Shown: piece by piece, positions 55,696-64,000 of the stretch
Position numbering within the stretch: position 1 is the stretch's first letter
Layout: each line of letters starts with the position of its first letter
Origin: Phytopseudomonas straminea
GTDB lineage: Bacteria; Pseudomonadota; Gammaproteobacteria; Pseudomonadales; Pseudomonadaceae
Direction of reading: 5' to 3'
Length of the DNA stretch: 64,000 bases
Assembly (NCBI RefSeq): GCF_900112645.1
Contig: NZ_FOMO01000001.1
Coordinates: 1-64,000, forward strand
The notes under the pieces: model-generated
The model's database searches: none
What the model was told of the DNA's origin: nothing
The model's input: only the letters and a program-made list of their open reading frames with translations
Position numbers and translations under genes: made by a program

Positions 55696-55837
55696 GAACC
55701 TATTCACGATCTGCTGCGCGTCGGCCCTACTGCGTTAAAAACAGGCTCGGAATGCTCATTTACAGCTCGTAAACTCCGCTTCCTCGCCTGTTTTTGCCTT
55801 GTATGGCTCTAGCTCGCTAGATCGTGAACAGGTTCTT
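55694..55837. repeat. Palindromic element with outer arms AAGAACCTATTCACGATCT
   Basis: A 144-bp element bounded by AAGAACCTATTCACGATCT and AGATCGTGAACAGGTTCTT. It begins inside the stop codon of the dehydratase gene. Its core matches that of 53721-53858. The outer motif TTCACGATC also occurs at 8150 and 31672. Confidence 0.85.
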
Positions 55838-55859
55838 AAGGAGCCTGTCGACCGGCATG

Positions 55860-55898
55860 AAAAAAGGGGCGTACCTGCGAAGGTGCGCCCCTTTTTTT
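55860..55898. terminator. Bidirectional terminator between dehydratase and permease genes
   Basis: AAAAAGGGGCGTACC...GGTGCGCCCCTTTTTTT is a strong stem with A and T runs on both sides, so it can end both convergent units. Confidence 0.88.
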
Positions 55899-55914
55899 GA
55901 TCACCGCTTTGCGG

Positions 55915-57327
55915 TCAGAGGGCGAGCTTCTTCGCTGCGCGCCTGTGAACCAGCACACCCAGCGCCACAACAACGGCCGCGGCCGCGCCGGTGGAGATGA
56001 CCAGCACCTGGTATTCCTCGACGAACGCCATGGTCACCAGGGAGCCGATGATGAACAGGATCACCAGGTAGGTCAGCCAGGGGAACAGCCACATTTTCAG
56101 GCGAATGTCCTTGCCTTCGGCTTCCAGCTTGCGGCGCATCTTCAGTTGCGAGAAAGCGATCACCAGATACACCAGCAGGGCGATCATGCCGGTGGTGTTC
56201 ATCAGGGTGTCGAGCACGTCCTTGGGGCGCAGGGTTTCGCTGAAGTTGATCAGCGCCACGAAAATGGCCACCGAGCAGGAGGCGATGATCGCGAACACCG
56301 GCACGCCGGTCCCGGTACGGGTGATCTTCAGGAAGCGCGGCGCGTCGCCACGGGTGGACAGCGAGAACAGCATGCGCGAGGCGGTGTAGTGCGCCGAGAT
56401 CATGCAGCTGCTCACCGAGGTCAGCACCACGAAGTTCATCACCAGCTCGGCGTAGGGAATGCCCAGCAGTTCCAGGGTGCGGCGGTAGGAGCCGTAGCCG
56501 GACTGCGCCATCAGCGGGTCGTTCCAGGGCACCAGGCAGACGATCAGGAAGATCGAGCCGATGTAGAACAGGCACACACGCCAGACTACCGAGTTGGTGG
56601 CCTTGACGATCTGGTTGGCCGGGTCCTTCGCCTCCGAGGCGGCGATGGTGACGATCTCGGCGCCGAGGAAAGCGAACATCACACCAAGAATGGCCACCAC
56701 CACGGACTCAATGCCGTTTGGCATGAAGCCCTGGGCCGTCAGGTTGCTGAAGCCGCGCGTCTCGCCGGTCGGCCACAGGCTGAGCACTGCCAGGGTGCAG
56801 ACCGCCAGGAAACAGATGATCGCCACCACCTTGATCAGCGCGAACCAGAACTCGAACTCGCCGTAATTCTTGACGTTGAAGAAGTTGATGCTGATCAGCA
56901 CCAGGGTGGCGGCCAGCACGAAGACGTTGACGCTGATCTCCGGAAACCAGCCATTGAGGATGGTGCCCGCCACGTAGGCTTCCCAGGCCATGAGGATGAC
57001 CCAGAACCACCAGTACAGCCAGCCGATGGTGAAGCCGGCCCAGCGGCCGATGGCGCGCTCGGCATAGGTGGAGAACGAGCCAGTGTCCGGCGACGAGGTG
57101 GCCATTTCACCCAGCATGCGCATGATCAGCACGACCAGAATGCCGCCCGCCAGGTAGGCCAGTACCGCGGCCGGCCCGGCGCTGTGGATCACGCTGCCGG
57201 AACCGACGAACAACGCCCCGCCGATCACGCCGGCGATGGACATCATGGTGAGGTGCCGGGGCTTCAATGACGCACTGAGCTTGCTCTCAGGCTCCTGCTT
57301 TGCCTGTTCGGCGGATACTGCATCCAT
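55915..57327 (-). CDS. Amino-acid permease, GabP-like (AAT family)
   Basis: A 470-residue membrane protein with about 12 helices. The AAT-family start LKPRHLTMMSIAGVIGGALF and the block LAYLAGGILVVLIMRMLGEM, SPDTGSFSTYAERAIGRW and AFLGAEIVTIAASEAKDP are typical of GABA/amino-acid:H+ symporters. ATG at 57327 (MDAVSAEQAKQEPE) follows GAGGT; an earlier in-frame start at 57492 would add 55 residues lacking features. It is not next to gab catabolic genes, so the substrate is open. Confidence 0.85.
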   Translation of the reverse strand: MDAVSAEQAKQEPESKLSASLKPRHLTMMSIAGVIGGALFVGSGSVIHSAGPAAVLAYLAGGILVVLIMRMLGEMATSSPDTGSFSTYAERAIGRWAGFTIGWLYWWFWVILMAWEAYVAGTILNGWFPEISVNVFVLAATLVLISINFFNVKNYGEFEFWFALIKVVAIICFLAVCTLAVLSLWPTGETRGFSNLTAQGFMPNGIESVVVAILGVMFAFLGAEIVTIAASEAKDPANQIVKATNSVVWRVCLFYIGSIFLIVCLVPWNDPLMAQSGYGSYRRTLELLGIPYAELVMNFVVLTSVSSCMISAHYTASRMLFSLSTRGDAPRFLKITRTGTGVPVFAIIASCSVAIFVALINFSETLRPKDVLDTLMNTTGMIALLVYLVIAFSQLKMRRKLEAEGKDIRLKMWLFPWLTYLVILFIIGSLVTMAFVEEYQVLVISTGAAAAVVVALGVLVHRRAAKKLAL

Positions 57328-58266
57328 AGAAGGACTACCTCTTATTGATTTTGCTGGAAACAGTTGAAGCCAGGCCGCTGCGCATACCGCCAGGCGGCGC
57401 GCCAGCAGGCTTCGCTGCGTGATCGCATTCCATGTGAGCGTTTCCGGATCCGGCGAACCGGTCTCGGGCAACAGTTCCTTGCCGAAATCCATCCGGTTGA
57501 AGCAGAGAAAGCTCCGTCAAAAACCCTGACTGCCGAGCCATTTACCGCCGCAGTGCTGCCTGAAAAAACGCCGGCGCACCGATTTGAATGTTCGTTTTAC
57601 TCCACAACTCGCTCGAAACCAGGCCCTTCTTCAGTTCGGCTTTAGCCGCTGAAACCAGCGCCACTAACAGGTGGAAATCCCAGTAGAGACAGCCACCAAC
57701 GGCATTAAATCCACCGTCACACAGGCGAATGAAACCCGTTCGTTAAATTCAACGGGGCCGGATGGTAACGGAAAATTTACATTTGGGAATACTCTGCTCG
57801 TGCGACGAACAGATGGGTGGCATCGTGAACATTGGCCTGCCGATGCCAAAGCACGGCTGAGTTGCAAGGGTGGATGACGCTTCATCCACTGCCTGGAGCT
57901 GGCAGCGGGAGATACGGACAGAGCAGTAGGATGGGTCGGGCCGCGCAGGTGAAACCCATCCTACGAGGCCCGCCTTATTCGAGGTGTTGAGCCAACAAGG
58001 TAGGAATGACCGGCGACCTGCCTTTGTGGGAGCGCGCCATGCGCGCGAATCGCGGGCATAAACTAGGCGTCCCCGCCCGCTCACACAATCCGCCCACCGC
58101 CTGCCCATGGGTTCCCACGCTCCGCGTGGGAACCCATGGGCAGGACGCTCTGCGTCCCTAAATCGATTTCTGAGGCCAAAAATCGTGGCGCGGAGCGCCA
58201 CAAGCTGAATACCCGCGCGGAGCGTGGGAACTATTCGAAACGCCTTCGCGATCAAGAACAATCACC
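57328..58266. other. 939-bp non-coding region with a cluster of palindromes
   Basis: No gene is supported. The left half (57328-57900) holds the permease leader and a plain AT-richer stretch in which I see no known riboswitch or operator. The right half contains a GTAGGATGGGT repeat at 57926-57964, a GTGGGAGCGCGCC hairpin at 58026-58086, and four hairpins with the CGCGGAGCG or complementary core at 58100-58228. The right end abuts topB. Confidence 0.7.
58100..58228. repeat. Cluster of four CGCGGAGCG-core hairpins, one a perfect 45-bp palindrome
   Basis: 58100-58144 is a perfect palindrome with 21-bp arms and a TCC loop; it contains TTCCCACGC and GCGTGGGAA. 58143-58157 is GGACGCTCTGCGTCC, 58185-58201 is GTGGCGCGGAGCGCCAC, and 58212-58228 is CCCGCGCGGAGCGTGGG. 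The same core is seen at 24033-24077. These look like REP-type repeats. Confidence 0.8.
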
Positions 58267-60216
58267 CTACTGCAACCTGGCCTTTGCGGCGCCAGCACCT
58301 ACGCGCTTGGCCGGTGCAGCCTTCTTGCGCGGGGCACCCTTGCGCTTGCCCTTCCACGCCGGCCTGCCACCCGGCGGCGGGCCGCTGATGGTCAGCTGCA
58401 AGCCGCGGCAGCGCTCGATCTGCCTGGCCATCCAGGCCGACTGCTTGGCGACGAACTCGTCCAACGGCATCTCGCCGCTCTGCACCATATCCAGTGCCTG
58501 CTCCCAGATCGCCGTGGTGCCGGGGTCGGCGATAGCGCGGGGTACTGCATCGATCAACCCGAAGGCTGCTGAGGTGGCAGCCAGGGTCTTGCCCTGCTTG
58601 GTCAGGTAACCGCGATCGAGCAGGCCCTGAATGATGCCGGCGCGGGTGGCTTCGGTGCCGATACCGGTGGTGTCCTTGAGCTTCTGCTTCAGCAGCGGAT
58701 CCTCGACCAGCCGTGCCACGTTCTTCATGGCCTGGATCAGGTCGCCCTCGGTGAACGGCTTGGGCGGCTGGGTGAATTGATCCTTGAGCGTCACTTCACG
58801 CACTGCGCACGTCTGGCCTTCATGCAGTGCTGGCAAAGCCTGAGGCGCAGGCGCCTCACGGCCCTTGCTCGGAGCCAGGGCTTCGGGCAGCGCACGTTTC
58901 CAGCCCGGCTCGACGATCTGCTTGCCGACTGCGCGCAGGCTGTGGCCGGCGCAATCGAAATCCGCCTGGGTACGGTCGTATTCGTGGTTGGGCAGGAACT
59001 GCGCCAGATAGCGGGCGCGGATCAGCTCATAGACCGCGCGCGGCCGGCCGCTCAGTCGAGCCAGACCACCGGCGCCCAGGGTCGGGATGATGCCGTGGTG
59101 GGCGCTGACCTTGGCATCGTTCCAGGCCCGCGAGCGGCGCTGCGCCTGGGTATGGGCCAGCACCTCGCGCAGGCCCGGATCGGCCTGCCCCAGCGCCGCC
59201 AGAATGGCCGGCGCCTCGGCATGCTGACTGAGCGGCAGGTAGCCGCAATCGCTGCGCGGATAGGTGATCAGCTTGTCGGTCTCGTAGAGCTTCTGGGCGA
59301 TGTCCAGGGTTTCCTGGGCGCCTAGGCCGAGCTTCTTCGAGCACACCTGCTGCAGCGTGCCGAGGTCGAACAACAACGGCGGCACTTCACGCATGCGCTC
59401 GGTCTTCAACTTTTTCAGCACGGCATGCTCGACGCCCTGCATGGCCTGGGCGGCGCGCTGCGCCGCGTCCTGCTTCAGGCAGCGGCCCTGCTCGTCGCAA
59501 TCGTCCTGGGGCGCGCGCCATCCGGCGGTGAACGGCGTACCGTTGCCGTCGAGGGTAACGTCGATGGCCCAGAACGGCACCGGCACGAAGTCGGCGATGC
59601 TGCGGTCGCGATCGACCACCAGGCGCAGGGTCGGCGTCTGCACGCGACCGACCGGCAGCACGCCCTGATAGCCGGACTTGCGTCCCAGCAAGGTAAACAG
59701 GCGGCTCATGTTCATGCCGATCAGCCAGTCAGCCCGCGAGCGACCGAGCGCCGACTGATAGAGGTTGTAGGTGCTGGCGCCCGGTTTGAGCGCGGCCAGG
59801 GCCTTGCGGATCGAGGCATCGTCCAGCGCCGACAGCCACAAACGCTGAATCGGCCCGCGGTAGCGGCAGTGCTCGAGCAGCTCGCGGGCGATCATCTCGC
59901 CTTCGCGGTCGGCGTCGGTGGCGATCACCAGTTCGCTGGCCTCGCCAAGCAGGCGCTTGATGGCCTTGAACTGGGCGGCGGTCTTGGGCTTGATGCGCAT
60001 CTTCCACTGCTGCGGCACGATGGGCAGGTCGTCCAGCACCCAGCGCTTGTAGCGCGCATCGTAGGCATCCGGCGGCGCCGTCTCCAGCAAATGGCCGATG
60101 CACCAGGTCACCGTCACGCCCTTGCCCAGCCAGCAGCCGTCGCCGCGCCGCGTGGCGCCGAGCACGCTGGCGATGTCTTTGGCTTGGGAGGGCTTTTCGC
60201 AGAGAAACAGGCGCAT
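58267..60216 (-). CDS. topB: DNA topoisomerase III
   Basis: A 649-residue type IA topoisomerase that relaxes and decatenates DNA. The start MRLFLCEKPSQAKDIASVLG, Toprim acidic motif ATDADREGEMIARELLEH, LSALDDASIRKAL, VGRVQTPTLRLVV and the active-site LITYPRSDCGYLPLS (the Tyr makes the DNA link) are all present. The C-terminal tail is Lys/Arg/Ala-rich (WKGKRKGAPRKKAAPAKR) for DNA binding. It is divergent from xseB. Confidence 0.95.
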   Translation of the reverse strand: MRLFLCEKPSQAKDIASVLGATRRGDGCWLGKGVTVTWCIGHLLETAPPDAYDARYKRWVLDDLPIVPQQWKMRIKPKTAAQFKAIKRLLGEASELVIATDADREGEMIARELLEHCRYRGPIQRLWLSALDDASIRKALAALKPGASTYNLYQSALGRSRADWLIGMNMSRLFTLLGRKSGYQGVLPVGRVQTPTLRLVVDRDRSIADFVPVPFWAIDVTLDGNGTPFTAGWRAPQDDCDEQGRCLKQDAAQRAAQAMQGVEHAVLKKLKTERMREVPPLLFDLGTLQQVCSKKLGLGAQETLDIAQKLYETDKLITYPRSDCGYLPLSQHAEAPAILAALGQADPGLREVLAHTQAQRRSRAWNDAKVSAHHGIIPTLGAGGLARLSGRPRAVYELIRARYLAQFLPNHEYDRTQADFDCAGHSLRAVGKQIVEPGWKRALPEALAPSKGREAPAPQALPALHEGQTCAVREVTLKDQFTQPPKPFTEGDLIQAMKNVARLVEDPLLKQKLKDTTGIGTEATRAGIIQGLLDRGYLTKQGKTLAATSAAFGLIDAVPRAIADPGTTAIWEQALDMVQSGEMPLDEFVAKQSAWMARQIERCRGLQLTISGPPPGGRPAWKGKRKGAPRKKAAPAKRVGAGAAKARLQ

Positions 60217-60354
60217 CGGCTAGGGCCAGCAGGAAATGAATAGCGGCAAGAATACTGTATATCCATCCAAATCGCCCACCCGCGCTGATTTGCTCGCGAA
60301 AGAGCCCTCTGCTAGTGTCGCGGCGACCGCGAACCCGCCTGAGACCTGCTGACC

Positions 60355-60597
60355 ATGGCCCGCAAGAAAGCCGCGCTCGACTTCGAGCAATCCCTCACCG
60401 AACTGCAAACCATTGTCGAGCGCCTGGAAAACGGCGAGCTGTCGCTGGAGGAGTCGCTGAGCGCCTTCGAGCAAGGCATCGGCCTGACCCGCGAATGCCA
60501 GGCCGCCCTGACCCAGGCCGAGCAGAAGGTACAGATCCTCCTGGAGCGCGATGGCGCTCTGGAAGCGGCGCCGTTCGAAACGGACGAGCCGCTATGA
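60355..60597 (+). CDS. xseB: Exodeoxyribonuclease VII small subunit
   Basis: An 80-residue helical protein with the family core [20 protein letters not shown] and [16 protein letters not shown]. It combines with XseA to degrade single-stranded DNA. Its TGA stop overlaps the ispA start (ATGA). The order xseB-ispA-dxs is conserved in many gammaproteobacteria. Confidence 0.95.
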   Translation: MARKKAALDFEQSLTELQTIVERLENGELSLEESLSAFEQGIGLTRECQAALTQAEQKVQILLERDGALEAAPFETDEPL

Positions 60598-61481
60598 TCG
60601 CCGCCTACCAGGCGCGCTGCCAGAAACAGGTCGACGCCGCCCTCGAGCCGCTGTTCACCGCGCCACATGCCGAGCTGGAACGCCTTTATGCCGCCATGCG
60701 CTACAGCGTGTTCAACGGTGGCAAGCGCGTGCGCCCGTTGCTCGCCTACGCGGCTTGCGAAGCCCTCGGCGGCGCTCCGGTTCAGGCTGACGGCGCCGCC
60801 TGCGCGGTGGAGCTGATCCACGCCTATTCCCTGGTGCATGACGACCTGCCGGCCATGGACGACGACGACCTGCGCCGCGGCCAGCCGACCACCCATATCG
60901 CCTTCGACGAAGCCACCGCCATCCTCGCAGGCGACGGTCTGCAGAGCATGGCTTTCGACGTGCTCGCCAACACCCGGCACAACCCGCACAGCGCCGAGAT
61001 TCGCCTGAGCATGTTCCAGGCCCTGGCGCTCGCCGCTGGCCCGGCCGGCATGGTCGGCGGCCAGGCCATCGACCTCGGCTCGGTCGGCCAGCAATTGCAG
61101 CAACCGGCGCTGGAAGTCATGCACCGCCACAAGACCGGCGCGCTGATCGAAGCCGCCGTACGCCTCGGCGCTCTGGCCAGCGGGCGCGCCGACGAACAAG
61201 CCCTGGCAGCCCTGAGTACCTACGCCCGCGCCGTCGGCCTGGCCTTCCAGGTGCAGGACGACATTCTCGACGTGGAAAGCGATACCGCCACGCTCGGCAA
61301 GACCCAAGGCAAGGACCAGGCGAACGACAAGCCGACCTACCCGGCATTGCTCGGCATGGCGGCCGCCAAGGCCTACGCCCTGGAGCTGCGCGACCAGGCG
61401 CTGCAGGCCCTGCAGCCCTTCGACGAGGCCGCCGAGCCGCTGCGCGAGCTGGCGCGGTATATCGTCGAACGGCGTAACTGA
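60594..61481 (+). CDS. ispA: Farnesyl diphosphate synthase (geranyltranstransferase)
   Basis: A 295-residue prenyltransferase making farnesyl-PP from IPP and DMAPP/GPP. Motifs: [19 protein letters not shown], the first aspartate-rich region [43 protein letters not shown] and the second [16 protein letters not shown] at 60594 overlaps the xseB stop; a longer frame would overlap that gene. Its product feeds ubiquinone and undecaprenyl-PP synthesis. Confidence 0.95.
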   Translation: MIAAYQARCQKQVDAALEPLFTAPHAELERLYAAMRYSVFNGGKRVRPLLAYAACEALGGAPVQADGAACAVELIHAYSLVHDDLPAMDDDDLRRGQPTTHIAFDEATAILAGDGLQSMAFDVLANTRHNPHSAEIRLSMFQALALAAGPAGMVGGQAIDLGSVGQQLQQPALEVMHRHKTGALIEAAVRLGALASGRADEQALAALSTYARAVGLAFQVQDDILDVESDTATLGKTQGKDQANDKPTYPALLGMAAAKAYALELRDQALQALQPFDEAAEPLRELARYIVERRN

Positions 61482-61600
61482 AACGCTGTCTATCTGACAT
61501 CGCTGCTGCGGCAAACGCGCCCAAGTCCTCCCTTGGGCACAGGTGATCGCATCAGGTAGACTGCCCCACTTATTTTCGAATTCTTATAACGACTCGCCTG

Positions 61601-63487
61601 ATGCCGACGACTTTCCACGAGATTCCCCGCGAACGCCCGCTGACGCCGCTGCTCGACCGTGCCAACACGCCGGATGAATTGCGCCGTCTTGGCGAGGCCG
61701 AGCTGGAAACCCTGGCGGATGAACTGCGCCAGTACCTGCTTTATACGGTTGGCCAGACCGGCGGGCATTTTGGTGCCGGCCTTGGGGTGATCGAACTGAC
61801 CGTCGCCCTGCACTACGTCTTCGATACGCCGGACGACCGCCTGGTCTGGGACGTCGGCCACCAGGCCTACCCGCACAAGATTCTCACCGGCCGCCGCGAG
61901 CGCATGGGCACCCTGCGCCAGAAGGACGGCATCGCTGCCTTCCCACGCCGCTCGGAGAGCGAGTACGACACCTTTGGCGTCGGTCATTCCAGTACCTCGA
62001 TCAGCGCCGCACTGGGCATGGCCATCGCCGCCCAGCGCCAGGGCAGCAAGCGCAAATCGGTGGCGGTGATCGGCGACGGCGCCCTGACCGCCGGCATGGC
62101 CTTCGAAGCGCTCAACCACGCAGCCGACGTGAAAGCCAACATGCTGGTGGTGCTCAACGACAACGACATGTCGATCTCCAAGAACGTCGGCGGCCTGTCC
62201 AACTACCTGGCCAAGATTCTCTCCAGCCGTACCTACGCCAACGTGCGCGAAGGCAGCAAGAAGGTGCTGTCCAAGCTGCCCGGCGCCTGGGAAATCGCCC
62301 GCAAGACCGAAGAGCACGCCAAGGGCATGCTGGTCTCCGGCACCATGTTCGAAGAGCTGGGCTGGAACTACATCGGCCCCATCGACGGCCACGACCTGCC
62401 GACCCTGCTGGCCACCCTGCGCAACATGCGCGACCTGGAGGGCCTGCAGTTCCTCCACGTGGTCACCAAGAAGGGCAAGGGCTTCGCACCCGCCGAGGTC
62501 GACCCGATCGTTTACCACGCCATCACCAAGCTGGAGCCGATCAACGCGCCGGCCAAGGTGAAGGCGCCGTCCGGCCCGAAATACTCCAGCGTATTCGGCC
62601 AATGGCTGTGTGAAATGGCCGCCAGCGATGAACGCCTGATGGCCATCACCCCGGCCATGAAGGAAGGCTCCGATCTCGTCGCCTTCAGCGAACGCCACCC
62701 GGATCGCTACTTCGACGTGGCCATCGCCGAGCAGCACGCGGTGACGCTGGCGGCGGGCATGGCCTGCGAAGGCGCCAAGCCGGTGGTGGCGATCTACTCG
62801 ACCTTTCTGCAGCGCGCTTACGACCAGCTGATCCATGACGTCGCCGTACAGAATCTCGATGTGCTGTTCGCCATCGACCGCGCCGGCCTGGTCGGCGAAG
62901 ACGGCCCGACCCACGCGGGCAGCTTCGACCTCTCCTACCTGCGCTGCATCCCCGGCATGCTGATCATGACGCCGAGCGATGAAAACGAACTGCACCACAT
63001 GCTCACCACTGGTTACCAGTTCACTGGTCCGGCGGCGGTACGCTACCCCCGCGGCAGCGGCCCGAACGCGCCCATCGACCGCACGCTGACGGCGCTGCCG
63101 ATCGGCAAGGGCGTGGTGCGTCGCCAGGGCAAGGGCGTCGCCCTGCTGGTGTTCGGTGTGCAACTGAGTGAGGCCCTGCGCGTCGGCGAAAGCCTGGACG
63201 CCACGGTGGTCGACATGCGCTTCGTCAAACCCCTCGACGAGGCACTGGTCAGCGAACTGGCCGCCAGCCACGACCTCTTGGTGACCATCGAGGAAAACAG
63301 CGTGATGGGCGGCGCCGGCAGCGCGGTCAGTGAATTCCTCGCCGGCCAAGGCCCCCTCAAACCGATGCTGCACCTGGGCCTGCCCGACCACTACGTCGAG
63401 CATGCCCGCCCCGACCAGATGCTCGCCGAGTGCGGCCTGGACGAAGCCGGTATCGAGAAGGCCATCCGCGCCCGCCTGAAAGGCTGA
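61601..63487 (+). CDS. dxs: 1-deoxy-D-xylulose-5-phosphate synthase
   Basis: A 628-residue TPP enzyme, the first step of the MEP isoprenoid pathway (pyruvate plus glyceraldehyde-3-phosphate). Seen in order: [20 protein letters not shown] with the catalytic His region, [18 protein letters not shown], the TPP motif [17 protein letters not shown]...NDNDMS, and [20 protein letters not shown]. The start [13 protein letters not shown] has a weak ribosome site. It stands 120 bp after ispA, so may be co-transcribed. Length is normal. Confidence 0.96.
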   Translation: MPTTFHEIPRERPLTPLLDRANTPDELRRLGEAELETLADELRQYLLYTVGQTGGHFGAGLGVIELTVALHYVFDTPDDRLVWDVGHQAYPHKILTGRRERMGTLRQKDGIAAFPRRSESEYDTFGVGHSSTSISAALGMAIAAQRQGSKRKSVAVIGDGALTAGMAFEALNHAADVKANMLVVLNDNDMSISKNVGGLSNYLAKILSSRTYANVREGSKKVLSKLPGAWEIARKTEEHAKGMLVSGTMFEELGWNYIGPIDGHDLPTLLATLRNMRDLEGLQFLHVVTKKGKGFAPAEVDPIVYHAITKLEPINAPAKVKAPSGPKYSSVFGQWLCEMAASDERLMAITPAMKEGSDLVAFSERHPDRYFDVAIAEQHAVTLAAGMACEGAKPVVAIYSTFLQRAYDQLIHDVAVQNLDVLFAIDRAGLVGEDGPTHAGSFDLSYLRCIPGMLIMTPSDENELHHMLTTGYQFTGPAAVRYPRGSGPNAPIDRTLTALPIGKGVVRRQGKGVALLVFGVQLSEALRVGESLDATVVDMRFVKPLDEALVSELAASHDLLVTIEENSVMGGAGSAVSEFLAGQGPLKPMLHLGLPDHYVEHARPDQMLAECGLDEAGIEKAIRARLKG

Positions 63488-63586
63488 AGACACGCAAGCT
63501 CCGGACTGACGAACGGCTCACATTTTGCATCAATTTCTCGCCGAAATTGGGCATATGTAGACCATCGTTCGATGGCCGGAGTCTGT

Positions 63587-64000
63587 ATGCAACTGCGTAG
63601 CCATAAAATGGATTTTCACGGCCGCGAACGTCGCTGGCTGCCCTGGTTCGGCAAGGCAGGCAAGTTCGCCATGCGCTGGTCCTGCCTGCTCAATGCCGGG
63701 CACATGGCCCGGGTGGAGAAAACCTTTGCCGGATTGGCGCAGACCCGTGTCGATCTGCTCCTCAACTGGGCTCAGCAATACTGGCAGGCCCTTGAGGTGC
63801 TGGGCTGCGGCCTGACCGCAGCCTGGCCCGCCATCGCCCCCGGCAGCCTGCAACGGGCCCTGGCCCACACGCCCGAAGCCTCCGAACTGTTCGTGGTCGA
63901 CACCACCGGGCATATCGTCGCCTCCACCCATGCCCCGCGCCAGGGCGCCCGCTACGATGCCCAGGCCCTGGCCGCCGGGCTGCGCGCTCCGTTTCTGTTG
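63587..64000 (+). CDS. Partial gene, N-terminal part of a possible sensor/chemoreceptor
   Basis: The frame is open from ATG 63587, with CGGAG 6 nt upstream, to the window end (138 codons). The product begins MQLRSHKMDFHGRERRWLPW and continues FGKAGKFAMRWSCLLNAGHM. Residues ~105-120 (SELFVVDTTGHIVASTH) resemble the strand-turn-strand of a Cache-type ligand-binding domain, found in chemoreceptors and c-di-GMP proteins. The C-terminal output domain is outside the window, so the assignment is tentative. Confidence 0.5.
   Translation, partial: MQLRSHKMDFHGRERRWLPWFGKAGKFAMRWSCLLNAGHMARVEKTFAGLAQTRVDLLLNWAQQYWQALEVLGCGLTAAWPAIAPGSLQRALAHTPEASELFVVDTTGHIVASTHAPRQGARYDAQALAAGLRAPFLL

Noticed and set aside
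57328..57560. Possible riboswitch in the long leader of the amino-acid permease
   Set aside because: I looked for glycine, lysine and SAM core motifs on the minus strand and found none.
57671..57877. 68-codon frame between the permease and topB
   Set aside because: No ribosome site of note, no family similarity, and it lies in a region rich in repeats.

Overview
The window is high-GC DNA with densely packed genes and reads as a chromosomal segment of a Pseudomonas species. The evidence is the gene set and local order known from that genus: a PsdR-type regulator beside a dpp dipeptide transporter, the piuA/piuB/piuC iron-uptake genes, ettA then morA then glyA, and xseB-ispA-dxs. GC-ending codons dominate and many intergenic gaps carry short palindromic repeats. 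I see no prophage, plasmid, CRISPR or transposase gene. The only mobile-looking DNA is two copies of a 265-293 bp terminal-inverted-repeat element (MITE-like) and several families of imperfect palindromes.

Layout. 1-8099: end of a cupin regulator (psdR-like), two paralogous dipeptide-binding proteins, and dppBCDF. 8323-16027: iron-uptake locus on the minus strand (piuC, an FMN-dependent 2-hydroxyacid dehydrogenase, piuA, piuB) with Fur-box-like sites and a MITE between piuA and piuB. 16162-17496: gdhA. 17691-25088: RNA-repair locus, with the sigma-54 activator rtcR divergent from a zinc-ribbon gene, rtcB, a HEAT-repeat gene, an unknown gene, an RlaP-type nucleotidyltransferase and a frameshifted rtcA. 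25417-33253: ettA (minus), morA, glyA. 33562-37180: two small lipoproteins and a convergent hybrid histidine kinase/NarL-type regulator pair. 37310-39781: egtB-egtD for ergothioneine and a CAU-anticodon tRNA. 40014-41552: a diguanylate cyclase. 41718-48138: an FMO-RidA-DUF1028-ArgE catabolic operon, a LysR regulator next to the second MITE, and an orphan periplasmic binding protein. 48199-55695: a sugar-acid oxidation cluster (MFS transporter, SDR, FAH hydrolase, LysR regulator, second FAH-family enzyme, IlvD/EDD dehydratase). 55915-57327: a GabP-like amino-acid permease. 58267-64000: topB, xseB, ispA, dxs and the start of one more gene.

How parts work together. The dpp genes import peptides, probably under PsdR. 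The piu genes take up and reduce ferric siderophore under Fur. RtcR, sensing a ligand through its N-terminal domain, should switch on the RNA-repair operon through a recognisable -24/-12 promoter with an IHF site. The sugar-acid cluster appears wired by one LysR protein through two matching composite operator-like elements, one in front of each transcription unit; this is the most novel regulatory observation here. The disrupted rtcA, the MITE placed between a Fur-box-like site and piuB, and a repeat that forms an open small ORF between dppB and dppC are the most notable oddities.
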